Assembly (NCBI GenBank): GCA_040902585.1 | Contig: JBBDXA010000114.1 | Location: 1 to 32,083, forward strand | DNA from: JBBDXA01 sp040902585 | Lineage (GTDB): Bacteria > Planctomycetota > Phycisphaerae > Phycisphaerales > Phycisphaeraceae | DNA length: 32,083 nucleotides | Reading direction: 5' to 3' | Shown: positions 8,794 to 16,555 of the stretch, piece after piece | How positions within the stretch are numbered: position 1 is the first letter of the stretch | Layout of the letters: every line of letters begins with the position of its first letter | Made by a program: the position numbers and the translations under genes | Notes under the pieces: generated by a model | The model's database searches: none | What the model was told of the DNA's origin: nothing | The model's input: only the letters and a program-made list of their open reading frames with translations

Positions 8794-9477
8794 ATGAAAT
8801 ACGCCATCACGTTTCTGATGTGTGCCGGCACGTGCGCATTTTACGCCGTGACGCAGCACGGCTGGATGTGGCTACTGCTGTGGCCCGCACTCGCCTTGTC
8901 CCTTGTCGCCATCGCCTACCTCTTCAACAAGCCCGCACTGTTCGGCAAGCGCGATGATGGCACGATGCATCCCGCATTGCTGCTGGCCCTGCTCCCCTAT
9001 CTGATTTTCGCGTGGCTGATCTGGCATCTGGTACGGAAGTTGACGAAGGAGCCGGCGACGAACGAAGTCACGCCGACGCTGATCGTCGGCAGGCGGCTTC
9101 TACCGGGCGAGTTGCCGGCGAATGTCACGCACATGATTGACCTCACCGCGGAGTTCGCCGAGCCCGCTGGCGTGCGCGGTGCGACCACCTATCGCGCCCT
9201 CCCGATGCTCGACGGCATGGCGGTGTCCGTTCATCGACTGAACGAAATCGCCAGCGCGATCGCCGCAATTGAAGGCGTGGTTTACATTCATTGCGCCCAG
9301 GGCCACGGGCGCACCGGGCTTGTCGCCGCTGCTGTGCTGCTGGTATCCGGCGAAGCTGCATCAGATGAACAGGCGATTCAGCGCCTCAAACTGGTCCGCC
9401 CCGGCATCGAACTGAAAGCATCCCAGCGAAGGGCGCTTGCTCAATTCGAAGCCGCGAGGAGTGCCACTCGCGCGTGA
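8794..9477 (+). CDS. Membrane-anchored dual-specificity protein phosphatase
   Basis: The protein has 227 residues from ATG 8794. Three hydrophobic segments (about 4-20, 25-44 and 61-80) form a membrane anchor. The rest is a cytoplasmic DSP/PTP-type domain. The signature H166-C167-A-Q-G-H-G-R173-T-G fits HCx5R with catalytic Cys167 and Arg173, and Asp140 in LPMLDG is a candidate general acid. The family removes phosphate from protein Tyr/Ser/Thr or, in some bacterial members, from lipids or small molecules. The substrate here is unknown. An upstream in-frame ATG at 8734 would overlap the previous gene and add a basic, non-hydrophobic tail, so 8794 is preferred. The gene begins 40 bp after the lectin-like gene on the same strand and is probably co-transcribed. 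Confidence 0.85.
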   Translation: MKYAITFLMCAGTCAFYAVTQHGWMWLLLWPALALSLVAIAYLFNKPALFGKRDDGTMHPALLLALLPYLIFAWLIWHLVRKLTKEPATNEVTPTLIVGRRLLPGELPANVTHMIDLTAEFAEPAGVRGATTYRALPMLDGMAVSVHRLNEIASAIAAIEGVVYIHCAQGHGRTGLVAAAVLLVSGEAASDEQAIQRLKLVRPGIELKASQRRALAQFEAARSATRA

Positions 9478-9504
9478 CACCGACGCCTTGTCCGAGCCGC
9501 GAAA

Positions 9505-9561
9505 CGTAAGCGAGCGGATGCCCGGTTGCCTTTACGCGGCCGTACCATCCGCTCGCTCACG
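9505..9561. repeat. Long inverted repeat downstream of the phosphatase gene
   Basis: GCGAGCGGATG (9510-9520) pairs with CATCCGCTCGC (9546-9556) over 11 bp. After a 2x2 mismatch, acg/cgt adds 3 bp more. The loop is about 25 nt. There is no T-run, so it is not a classical intrinsic terminator. It resembles the dispersed palindromic repeats that are common between planctomycete genes. Confidence 0.7.
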
Positions 9562-9583
9562 CTTCACAGCTCTGTTCGTTTCC

Positions 9584-9612
9584 TTGACACGCCCCAACCC
9601 CACCCGTACCTT
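9584..9612 (+). promoter_or_regulatory. Candidate sigma70-type promoter for the nfeD-flotillin pair
   Basis: A perfect -35 TTGACA (9584-9589) is followed, after 17 bp, by TACCTT (9607-9612), a weak -10. It lies about 70 bp before the NfeD-like start and after an inverted repeat, which fits the head of a new transcript. Confidence 0.5.
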
Positions 9613-9680
9613 GCACCGCAGATCAAGCCGCCCGCTCGCACCGTTCATCGCGGCCCAGCGGACGGCTCTGGGGTCGATTG

Positions 9681-10304
9681 ATGCCGCTGGTCGCCTTCAT
9701 CTCCGAGTTCTTCAACTTCGACCGATACGTCAACCTCGGCGTCGATGCGGCGATCTACTTCATCATCGCCATGACCGCCACGCTGCTCTTCCTCGTCCGC
9801 CTGGGACTCCAACTTTTCTTTGGACTCGGTGACGATGACATGGCCATCGGCGGCGATGTGGATGTCTCCCATGCCGGTCACATGGATTCCACCGGCGCGT
9901 TCACGCTCTTCTCGCTGCTTTCCATTCTCGCCTTCCTCATGGGCACCGGCTGGATGGGCCTGACTTGCCGCGTGAGCTGGGGCTGGGGCCCCGTGCCGAC
10001 CTCCTTTGCCGCCTCGGGCTTCGGCTTCTTCCTCATGATGCTCTCAGCAGGCCTGATGTACGGCGTGCGCAAGATGGCCAAGGAAGCGAAGTACGACGTG
10101 GCGACGGCGATTGGCAAGACCGGCCGCGTCTATCTGACCATTCCTGAAAAAGGCAAGGGCCGCGGTCAGGTCGAAGTCGTCGTCTCCGGCCGCAAGAAAA
10201 TCCTCACCGCCTCCAGCACCGGCGAATCAATCGCCGCGTTCACCACCGTCACCATTGTCAGCATGGAAGATGATCACAGCCTTGTGGTCGAAGTGAAAGC
10301 GTAA
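9681..10304 (+). CDS. NfeD/YqiJ-family membrane protein
   Basis: The protein has 207 residues from ATG 9681; a TTG codon immediately before it is an alternative start. Three membrane helices lie at about 22-48, 74-95 and 107-129. They are followed by a cytoplasmic OB-fold-like beta domain (about 143-207) typical of NfeD/YqiJ proteins. Such proteins pair with SPFH/flotillin partners and help organise membrane microdomains. The next gene, 30 bp on, encodes exactly such a flotillin, and the length is close to that of E. coli YqiJ. The pairing strongly supports the call. The physiological role (membrane fluidity, stress, complex assembly) is inferred from the family. Confidence 0.85.
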   Translation: MPLVAFISEFFNFDRYVNLGVDAAIYFIIAMTATLLFLVRLGLQLFFGLGDDDMAIGGDVDVSHAGHMDSTGAFTLFSLLSILAFLMGTGWMGLTCRVSWGWGPVPTSFAASGFGFFLMMLSAGLMYGVRKMAKEAKYDVATAIGKTGRVYLTIPEKGKGRGQVEVVVSGRKKILTASSTGESIAAFTTVTIVSMEDDHSLVVEVKA

Positions 10305-10334
10305 CTTCGCCACGCGCCTTTCCCGGAGCTTCAC

Positions 10335-12020
10335 ATGACCCCCGGTACCCCCGGCATCCACGCCTACCCCGCCCTTCTCGCCGACATCCTCGACATCGGC
10401 ATTGTCCTGCCCGTGCTCATCGTGCTGGTGATCCTGGGCGTGATCACCTTCGTCGTCAAACAATACAAGCGCTGCCCTTCCAACCGCATCCTCGTCGTCT
10501 ACGGTAAGGTCGGCGGTTCGCAGGCGGCCCGCTGCGTTCACGGCGGCGGCGTCTTCATCGTCCCCCTCTTCCAGGACTATCAGTACATGTCTCTGGAGCC
10601 GATGGCGATTGATATCGAACTCACCGGCGCGCTCTCCAAGAAAAACATCCGCGTCAACGTACCTTCGACTTTCACCGTCGGCATCTCCACCGATCCGGCC
10701 ATCATGACCAACGCCGCCGAGCGACTCCTGGGCCTGCGCGAACAGGCGGTGGCGGCCCAGGCGCGGGACATCATCCTCGGGCAGATGCGTCTGGTCATCG
10801 CTACGCTCACCATCGAGCAGATCAACCAGGACCGCGAAGTGTTCCTCGATCTGGTGAACAAGAACGTGGGCTTCGAGCTGAACAAGATCGGGCTGGATGT
10901 CATCAACGTGAACATCCGTGACATCATGGATGAGTCGGGCTACATCGAAGCCCTCGGTCGCAAGGCCGCGGCTGACGCGGTGAACCAGGCGAAGATCGAA
11001 GTGGCTGAGGCGCTGCGGCAGGGTGCGATCGGTGAAGCGAGCGCCAACCGCGAGAAGGAAGTTGAAGTGGCGAATCAGACGGCGGCGGCGGCGATCGGCC
11101 GCAAGAACGCCGAGCGCGAAACCCGCATCAAGGTTGCCCAGTTCGAGGCCTCCGGTCTGGCGGGCGAAGCGAGTTCTGCCCGCGAGCAGGAAGTCGCCAT
11201 CGCTCAGCAGAAGGCGCTGGCGGCCCAGGGCAAGAAACAGGCGGAGGCGGATCAGCGAATCAAAATATCCGAACTCGAAGCCGCGGCGGTCGAAGGCGAA
11301 AACACCGCCAAGGCGAACATGGCGGCCTACAACGCCACGCTCGCCGAGCGCGAGGCGGAAGCGAAACGGCGAGGTGAAGTAGCGCGGGCGATGGCGGCGC
11401 GCGACGTTCTCAAGGCCGAAGCGGAGCAGGAACTGGCGCTCTTGCAGAAAGAACAGGTCGTCCAGCAATCGGTCGAGAAGGAGAAGATCACCATCGACGC
11501 CGAGGCTGAGGCCGAGCGCATCCGTCGCACCGCCAAGGGCGAAGCGGACGCGATCCTCGCCAAGTACAACGCCGAGGCCGAGGGTATCCAGCGCGTGCTC
11601 ACCGCCAAGGCTCGCGGCTACGAAGAGCTCTTGAAGATCTGCGGCTCGCGCCCCGACCTGACGCCCACACTGCTCATGATCGAGAAGCTGCCCGAACTCG
11701 TGCGCGAACAGGTGAAGGCGATTTCGAATCTGAAGATCGACAAAGTCACGGTCTGGGATTCGGGCAACGGGCGCAATGGTCATGGCGACGGCACCGGCGA
11801 AGGCGGTACCACCGCCGGCTTCCTGCGCAGCCTGATCTCCTCGCTACCGCCGATGCACGAACTGGCGAAGCAGGCGGGCGTGGAATTGCCGGGCGTGCTG
11901 GGCACGGTGGGTGGATCGGGGGAGAAAAAGTCGGCTGGACCGGCGCGCGAACGAAGCGAACCGCAGCCCGAACCTGCCGATGTTCGCAAATCAAAAGATG
12001 ATGGCGGACGCAAGGCTTGA
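10335..12020 (+). CDS. Flotillin family (SPFH) protein, YqiK-like
   Basis: The protein has 561 residues. An N-terminal membrane anchor (about 20-43) is followed by an SPFH/PHB domain (about 45-215). Next comes a long Ala/Glu/Lys/Gln-rich coiled-coil region (about 215-440) with repeated EVxxAxQ and AEREAE-type heptads. A conserved-looking C-terminal block follows (GYEELLKICG, then LPELVREQVKAI), ending in a polar Gly/Ser/Arg tail. Flotillins oligomerise as scaffolds of functional membrane microdomains. The size and the adjacent NfeD/YqiJ partner fit the YqiJ-YqiK arrangement. A GGAG (about 10325-10328) precedes ATG 10335. The tail (about 500-561) is low complexity and probably disordered. Confidence 0.92.
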   Translation: MTPGTPGIHAYPALLADILDIGIVLPVLIVLVILGVITFVVKQYKRCPSNRILVVYGKVGGSQAARCVHGGGVFIVPLFQDYQYMSLEPMAIDIELTGALSKKNIRVNVPSTFTVGISTDPAIMTNAAERLLGLREQAVAAQARDIILGQMRLVIATLTIEQINQDREVFLDLVNKNVGFELNKIGLDVINVNIRDIMDESGYIEALGRKAAADAVNQAKIEVAEALRQGAIGEASANREKEVEVANQTAAAAIGRKNAERETRIKVAQFEASGLAGEASSAREQEVAIAQQKALAAQGKKQAEADQRIKISELEAAAVEGENTAKANMAAYNATLAEREAEAKRRGEVARAMAARDVLKAEAEQELALLQKEQVVQQSVEKEKITIDAEAEAERIRRTAKGEADAILAKYNAEAEGIQRVLTAKARGYEELLKICGSRPDLTPTLLMIEKLPELVREQVKAISNLKIDKVTVWDSGNGRNGHGDGTGEGGTTAGFLRSLISSLPPMHELAKQAGVELPGVLGTVGGSGEKKSAGPARERSEPQPEPADVRKSKDDGGRKA

Positions 12021-12091
12021 TCGCCAGCACGCTTCGCCTGTTTTCACGTCGGGCCTAACACCTATCACGATCATTTACTCGAAGTACGATC

Positions 12092-12907
12092 ATGAGTTTG
12101 ATTCGAACCACGTTGCTCGTGCCGGTGCTCGTTTCCCTCGCGGTCAGCCTGTCGATCACCGCCTGTTCCAACGAGAATCCGCAGGTCGACGCTGAGGTCC
12201 AGGCCCAGAAGCATTCCCGTGAACAGGCCGAGGCCGAGGTCCAGGCCCAGAAGCTTGCCCGTGAACAGGCCGAGGCCGCCGCACGAAAGAAGCAGCGCGA
12301 GTGGGAGATCGCCCGGACCCGGCTCAAACAGATCGGCTTGGCGATGCAGATGTACGCCATCGACAACCTCGGCCGCCTGCCCATTCCCGCGATGGCGACG
12401 AACAACGACGGCACCACCGTCAGTTGGCGCGTCATGCTCACGCCGTACCTGGGACATCGTCCGCAATACAAGAAAACCGAACCGTGGGACAGCGAGGCCA
12501 ATCAGGCGGCGCTCCAGAGTATCCCCGAGTCATTCCAGCCCTCAGGCGGTCCGCCCGTGCCGCAGGGCCACACGCGCATTCGTGCGATCCTTGGACCGGA
12601 CACCGCCTACGCCGGCCACCGGTTCGGGCGAACGAAAGACAGCGTGGTCACGATCATGCTCGTTGAGACGGATGAGTCCGTGCCGTGGACCAAGCCGGAG
12701 GACTGGGAACTCGATCCGGCGAATCCTCTGCGCGGCCTCGGTACGATTCGCGAAGGCAAAGTGCTGGCGCTGGATGCGAAAGGGAATGTCGTCGTCGTGC
12801 TCACGGCCGCCGGACCGCAGCGCGTGCTCGAAACGATGATCGCAAACGACGGCAAACCGACGGACACGGCGGGCCTGATCGAGCCGGACAAGGCTCAAAG
12901 CAACTGA
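12092..12907 (+). CDS. Secreted lipoprotein with DUF1559-like pseudopilin-type domain
   Basis: The protein has 271 residues with an N-terminal signal and lipobox I-T-A-Cys25, so it is probably anchored to a membrane by lipid. Residues about 34-68 are a charged helix containing a duplicated 14-residue unit (E-V-Q-A-Q-K...). From about 72 the sequence (ARTRLKQIGLAMQMYAIDNLGRLP) matches the helix-and-strand start of planctomycete DUF1559/prepilin-like proteins, but the G-FTLIE prepilin leader is missing. The charged helix and lipid anchor appear to replace the pilin stalk. The function is unknown. The gene ends tail-to-tail with the TPR gene, and their coding ends overlap by 13 bp. Confidence 0.75.
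   Translation: MSLIRTTLLVPVLVSLAVSLSITACSNENPQVDAEVQAQKHSREQAEAEVQAQKLAREQAEAAARKKQREWEIARTRLKQIGLAMQMYAIDNLGRLPIPAMATNNDGTTVSWRVMLTPYLGHRPQYKKTEPWDSEANQAALQSIPESFQPSGGPPVPQGHTRIRAILGPDTAYAGHRFGRTKDSVVTIMLVETDESVPWTKPEDWELDPANPLRGLGTIREGKVLALDAKGNVVVVLTAAGPQRVLETMIANDGKPTDTAGLIEPDKAQSN
12194..12277 (+). repeat. 42-bp in-frame tandem duplication
   Basis: Two adjacent 42-bp copies (12194-12235 and 12236-12277) differ at only three bases and encode a 14-residue charged helix unit twice. The near identity indicates a recent duplication that lengthened the lipoprotein's helical linker without breaking the frame. Confidence 0.9.
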
Positions 12908-13800
12908 ACGCCGCCCAGCTCCGCGAGCCTTTGCAGCCGCTTCGCTTCGTTCGCCTTCAGCCATTCATCTTTCGAAAGCTCGGCGTACGCCTTGGCGAAG
13001 TACGCCTTCGCCTCCGCCTCGCGTTTTAACAGTAACAGGCATTCGCCGATCTCTTCGAACACATAACCATCCGCCTTGCCCTTGGCGGCATGGGCCTTTT
13101 CCAGTTCCTGTTGCATCAGGAGCGCTTCATCGACGCGGCCAAGTGATCGCAACGCCCGCGCCACCGCCCAGCGGGCGATGAGTGTTTCGCTTTCCTGTTT
13201 GCGCTCCATGCGGAAGCGCAGGCCGCGCTGGAACAGGTCCAGCGCCTTCTCGAAGTTGCCGCTGTCGTGATACGTCCAGCCGAGGTTGTTGTAGAGTGAG
13301 CCGAGCCAGTTCTTCGCGCGCTCGTCGCTGGAAGCTTCGGCCATCGCCATCGCCCTTTCATTCCATTGCACGGATTCATCGCCCTTGGTGACGATGCCGA
13401 GCATGTGGGCGGCATCGATGGCGTGGAAATCGGCCTTCGCCTGCCGGGCGAACTTCAGTGCGTCATCGAAGAAGGGTTTCGCTTGCTCCGGCGAACCGGA
13501 CGAGTTGAACACGCGGCCGCGCTCCAGCAGCAGGCGGACTAGTGCAACGCGCGGCACGGGCTGAGTCGATGTGATGATCTCTTCCGCGCCATCGAGCGTC
13601 GCATGGGCCGGGGCAAACTGCCTTTGCAATCCCTGCGCTCGCGCGATCTGCGTCAGGAGCTGAGCGCGGTAGTCCGCATCCGCATCCTTGCGCTCATCGA
13701 GCTTCGCGCGAAACAGCTTCTCTGTCGCCGCGGGGTCGCTGTAGTTCCAGAGCTTGTCGAAGTCGTGGACTGCGAGTGTGGCACCGTTCATAACCCGCAT
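12895..13800 (-). CDS. Tetratricopeptide-repeat protein
   Basis: The protein has 301 residues with no signal peptide, and is made almost entirely of helical repeats. Clear TPR-like units include about 162-195 (NWLGSLYNNLGWTYHDSGNF then EKALDLFQRGL) and about 200-230 (WAVARALRSLGRVDEALLMQ). TPR arrays are protein-binding scaffolds; the partner is unknown. The N terminus (DFDKLWNYSDPAATE) is typical of planctomycete TPR proteins that summarise work units. The start could be ATG 13800 or ATG 13791. It lies downstream of the SGNH gene (67-bp gap with a palindrome) and overlaps the end of the facing lipoprotein gene by 13 bp. Confidence 0.8.
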   Translation of the reverse strand: MRVMNGATLAVHDFDKLWNYSDPAATEKLFRAKLDERKDADADYRAQLLTQIARAQGLQRQFAPAHATLDGAEEIITSTQPVPRVALVRLLLERGRVFNSSGSPEQAKPFFDDALKFARQAKADFHAIDAAHMLGIVTKGDESVQWNERAMAMAEASSDERAKNWLGSLYNNLGWTYHDSGNFEKALDLFQRGLRFRMERKQESETLIARWAVARALRSLGRVDEALLMQQELEKAHAAKGKADGYVFEEIGECLLLLKREAEAKAYFAKAYAELSKDEWLKANEAKRLQRLAELGGVQLL

Positions 13801-13823
13801 CGTAACCTGTGCGCCCCGGCGGA

Positions 13824-13840
13824 GGCCGCTTCAAGCGGCC
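13824..13840. repeat. Palindrome between SGNH and TPR genes
   Basis: GGCCGCTT-C-AAGCGGCC is a near-perfect 17-bp palindrome. It carries the same core (gccgc / gcggc) as the 14-bp elements at 19236 and 23133, and likewise lies just past the stop codon of a minus-strand gene. Confidence 0.65.
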
Positions 13841-13867
13841 CCGCCCCGAGGCCTTAAACCAACTTGC

Positions 13868-14938
13868 TCAATCCCCCACCCCGTCCCCGTCCTCATCCTT
13901 CACGCCGCTCATCGGACTCGAAATCACCGCCTGCCACGCGATCTTCCTGAACACACGATCCAGCTCGCGACTCGGATACCCATCCGCCTTCAGCCCCGCA
14001 TCGCCTTCGATCTTTTCCGGCGAGCGGCCGTAGAGCGTTGCGAAAAACACATAACCCTCCAGCCGCTCGAACCCCGGCCCCAGGTGTCCGATCTGATCGC
14101 GCCAAAGCGAGCGCTCTTTCTTGCCTACGAGCGTGTGAATCCCTTCCACGCCCGGCAACTTGCCCTCGTGAAAGTACTGAGCCGCGAGCACCATCGCTTC
14201 GCAGGTGGGCAGCACGAACACCTTGCCGGGATACTTCTTGTTGAGGGCCGCGATCAAGGCCGCGATGGATTCCTGTTTCACTTCACCCATCCGCGCGATC
14301 GTCCTGGCCGAGAGCGCCTCTTCCGACATCGGCTTCTCCGCGAGCTGCCCGATCTGGGGCCAGCCGTTCATCATGTAGAACTTCATCTTCGGATTGGTCT
14401 TCAGCGCGAAGTCGATCCAGCACTGGTAGTAGGCCGGGTCATCGTGAGGAAACGGGCTCCAGGTCATCACGTCCCACTCGGCACCGGCGAGAGAGGCGAG
14501 CAGCTTGGGGACGGGCTTGCCGTCGAACTGGTAGATGCCGTTTTCCTGTTCCCACTTGTAGCGTGCGCTGCCCGTGACGCCGCCGCCGGTGTGGGTGAAG
14601 AGCGCGGCCTGTTGGAAGCCCGCCGCGCGGGTGATGGCCGGGAGCGTACCGTAGGCCGGTGCCATGAAGCTGTGCCCGGTGCCGATGATGCGCAGGGAGC
14701 CGTCGGTGGGTTTGTCGAATGATGTGACCGCGCGCTTGGCGAGCTTGCCGTAGATCGCGGCGATCTCGTCAGGCGTCTTGTAGCAGATGGCGTGCTCGGG
14801 AAACTTGCCGGTCTTCCAGCCGGGATCGATCTTGGGCTCCGCGGGTAAGCCGGAGACGAGCTTCGGTTCGTCGGCGGCGAAGGCGAGCGTGCAGAGGATC
14901 AGCGAGAAGGCGACGTAACAGGCGAGTTTGCTCTTCAT
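13868..14938 (-). CDS. Secreted SGNH/GDSL-like hydrolase family protein
   Basis: The protein has 356 residues from ATG 14938; a GTG two codons upstream is an alternative start. The signal peptide spans about 1-21 (LAFA then ADE). Block I reads IIGTGHS90FM, where Ser90 occupies the nucleophile position of GDSL enzymes. Near the C terminus, W-R-D-Q-I-G-H could supply the Asp/His pair. The family includes esterases and carbohydrate deacetylases; the substrate is not predictable. The C-terminal tail DEDGDGVGD is acidic and could bind calcium. It sits between a small membrane protein gene and the TPR gene, all on the same strand with gaps of 51 and 67 bp, and is probably in one operon. Confidence 0.7.
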   Translation of the reverse strand: MKSKLACYVAFSLILCTLAFAADEPKLVSGLPAEPKIDPGWKTGKFPEHAICYKTPDEIAAIYGKLAKRAVTSFDKPTDGSLRIIGTGHSFMAPAYGTLPAITRAAGFQQAALFTHTGGGVTGSARYKWEQENGIYQFDGKPVPKLLASLAGAEWDVMTWSPFPHDDPAYYQCWIDFALKTNPKMKFYMMNGWPQIGQLAEKPMSEEALSARTIARMGEVKQESIAALIAALNKKYPGKVFVLPTCEAMVLAAQYFHEGKLPGVEGIHTLVGKKERSLWRDQIGHLGPGFERLEGYVFFATLYGRSPEKIEGDAGLKADGYPSRELDRVFRKIAWQAVISSPMSGVKDEDGDGVGD

Positions 14939-14989
14939 GCGCACAGGATAGAGCGCGGCGGGAGGAATCCGAAGCTGTATCGCGCGGGA

Positions 14990-15514
14990 CTAATGCGAGC
15001 CTCGAACCACCGCCGTCTCGGGCATCTTCGAGAGCAGGTACTCCGCCAGCGCCTTCATCACCTTCGTCTTGTCGCGGGCGTTCTGCCAGCAGTCGTCGCT
15101 GAAGCTGATCTCGTCGGTCTCATCGGAGAGCTTCGCGGACAGGACCGCGCGCAACTTGATGTAGTGGTGATCCAGGTGAAGCTGCTTGGCCTTGGCGAAC
15201 ATGATGATGCACTGCTTGTCGCCGCGCGTTCGCAGGATGCCCTTCTGGTAGATGTCGATGATGGACGAAGCGCGGATGTACTCGTTGATCGCGACGAAGG
15301 AGACGATGACGCCTAGAAAGATGGCGAAGATGCCGGCAAACGGCAGCAGTTCGCCGCCGATCAGCAGGAAGACGCCGCCCAGCAGCGCCAGGCCGGCCGC
15401 GACGGCGAACATGATCTTGACCTCTTTCATGGGCCGGCTAACGCCGAACCGCCATTCGCCCAGGAGCTGGTGGGGTTTCTGCTGCTGGGAATCCTGCCCG
15501 GGCCACGAGATCAT
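14990..15514 (-). CDS. Small membrane protein of unknown function
   Basis: The protein has 174 residues. Two adjacent hydrophobic helices (about 33-54 and 57-76) form a hairpin anchor. They are followed by a cytoplasmic mixed beta/alpha domain of about 95 residues (YQKGILRTRGDKQCIIMFAK onwards). That layout (TM hairpin, then a beta-rich domain that begins with a 'G-I-x-x-x' strand) resembles PH-like or DUF6585-type proteins, but the match is weak and I assign no function. AGGA lies 8 nt before ATG 15514. A terminator immediately upstream separates it from the preceding minus-strand gene, so it is likely first in its own transcript. Confidence 0.6.
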   Translation of the reverse strand: MISWPGQDSQQQKPHQLLGEWRFGVSRPMKEVKIMFAVAAGLALLGGVFLLIGGELLPFAGIFAIFLGVIVSFVAINEYIRASSIIDIYQKGILRTRGDKQCIIMFAKAKQLHLDHHYIKLRAVLSAKLSDETDEISFSDDCWQNARDKTKVMKALAEYLLSKMPETAVVRGSH

Positions 15515-15538
15515 GGGCGCATCCTGAATAAGAAAACA

Positions 15539-15581
15539 CTGCGACCCGTCGAGCGGCTCGCACGCCGCGTTCGGGTCGCAG
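15539..15581 (-). terminator. Rho-independent terminator (minus strand)
   Basis: CTGCGACCCG (15539-15548) pairs with CGGGTCGCAG (15572-15581) over 10 bp. The loop itself can fold (gcggc / gccgc). On the minus strand the stem is followed by TGTTTTCTTATT. It would end transcription from the disrupted zinc-ribbon gene at 15624-16067. Confidence 0.75.
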
Positions 15582-15623
15582 GGCGAGCATCATAGATCGG
15601 TCGCGGAAACGTCGCAATGAGCG

Positions 15624-16067
15624 TCACGATACGCACACCATCTGGATCGTCATCGCCTGCGCTTTGCACGCCGCGCAGCGCGCGCCGGTCGCTTCGGTGA
15701 TGTAGTCTGACCTCCGCACCGTCGCACGCCGGGCAGGCGTCCTCGGATTCCAGCTCGGTGGCGCGCTGCGGGAACCGCGCAAGCAGCCGGCGTCGTTCGC
15801 GCCGCTCGAAAAGCTCGCTGACGCCGCCGGCCGCGAGACAGCAGGCGGCGAACCCGAGAAAAATGCTGTGCAGCAGGTAACCCGCGCCTATGCCCGTGAC
15901 GATGCCCCTAGCCAGCGCGGGCATGCAGCCCCTGTCCCCCGTGCCGACAGTCGCTTGCGCTGGAACAGGTCCCCGCACCGCCGGCAGATCACGTTCGTCA
16001 GCTCGACATATCGGCCTTGCTGATTCCGTTGCTTCCACGTGTAACCCAGGTGGGTTGCGGTACCCAC
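15624..16067 (-). pseudogene. Frame-disrupted zinc-ribbon membrane protein gene (two compensating shifts)
   Basis: Coding-like sequence lies in two frames. The first frame, from a possible GTG at 16067, gives TWKQRNQQGRYVELTNV and then C-R-R-C-G-D-L-F before a TAG. The middle part is readable one base over: a hydrophobic helix (GYLLHSIFLGFAACCLAAGG), a basic stretch and C-P-A-C-D-G. The end returns to the first frame with YITEATGARCAACK and stops at 15624. The two outer parts are in register with each other (444 bp = 148 codons). Read together they form one small protein: cysteine-pair ribbon, membrane helix, then two more C-x2-C pairs. Either the gene is decaying through two indels, or the sequence has two errors. 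The start is uncertain because it falls in a repeat hairpin. The function is unknown. Confidence 0.55.
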
Positions 16068-16084
16068 CCACGGGAGTGGGTGGG
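16063..16084. repeat. Perfect 9-bp hairpin between divergent genes
   Basis: CCCACCCAC-GGGA-GTGGGTGGG folds into a perfect 9-bp stem with a 4-base loop. It sits about 60 bp before gatC and at the presumed 5' end of the disrupted minus-strand gene. There is no T-run. It looks like one of the dispersed G/C palindromes of these genomes, not a terminator. Confidence 0.7.
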
Positions 16085-16146
16085 CTTTGGCGCCCTCTTT
16101 TGCACTTTTTGGCGCGGGCGGGCGCGGGACGTGTTACTCTGCCTTC

Positions 16147-16455
16147 ATGACGCAACGACTCACCGATGACGAAGTCCGCAAGGTCGCCCGGCTCGGGCGG
16201 CTGGAACTGAGCGAAGAGGAAGTGCATCACTTCGCGGGGCAGCTTTCGAAGGTGCTCGATTATGTGTCGAAGCTGTCGGAGCTGGAGGTGGACGATGTGG
16301 AGCCGATGGTGCATGCGATGGAGACGAGCAACGTGCTGCGCGAGGATGTGGAGAAGCCCGGCATGCCGGTGGCGGAGGCGCTGCGGAATGCGCCGGCCCC
16401 GGAGCCGCCGTTTATTCAGGTGCCCAAGGTGATCGATGATGGGTCGGCGGCGTAG
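16147..16455 (+). CDS. gatC: Aspartyl/glutamyl-tRNA amidotransferase subunit C
   Basis: The protein has 102 residues from ATG 16147. It shows the GatC pattern: an N-terminal T-D-D-E-V-R-K-V-A-R-L segment, then LELSEEEV, a helix QLSKVLDYVSKLSEL, the DVEPMVHA motif, NVLREDV and a C-terminal FIQVPKVID. GatC stabilises the GatA-GatB complex that amidates Glu-tRNA(Gln) or Asp-tRNA(Asn). gatA and gatB are not in the window. Immediately downstream are a 14-bp tandem repeat and the promoter of the ROK kinase, so the gene seems to be transcribed alone. An in-frame ATG at 16087 would prepend a low-quality, Gly/Arg-rich segment from the hairpin region and is rejected. Confidence 0.93.
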   Translation: MTQRLTDDEVRKVARLGRLELSEEEVHHFAGQLSKVLDYVSKLSELEVDDVEPMVHAMETSNVLREDVEKPGMPVAEALRNAPAPEPPFIQVPKVIDDGSAA

Positions 16456-16509
16456 GCTGAAGCATCAGGCCAGGCCCTGAAGGGCCGAGGCCTGGGAATC
16501 AAAACTGAT

Positions 16510-16555
16510 TCCTGTCCCCTGACTCCTGTCCCCTGACTCCTGTCCCCTGACTCCT
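16510..16555. repeat. 14-bp tandem repeat (TCCTGTCCCCTGAC x3 plus partial)
   Basis: Three perfect 14-bp units (16510-16523, 16524-16537 and 16538-16551) are followed by TCCT. The last unit ends in CTGAC, which forms the -35 region of the following promoter. Confidence 0.9.

Noticed and set aside
10227..11783. Long minus-strand frame (518 codons) opposite the flotillin
   Set aside because: Composition is Arg/Leu/Asp/His-rich without domains, and the opposite strand is a clear SPFH/flotillin protein.
15511..16314. Minus-strand frame of 267 codons
   Set aside because: It joins the antisense of gatC, the repeat hairpin and only the middle part of the disrupted zinc-ribbon gene. The real gene ends lie in the neighbouring frame.
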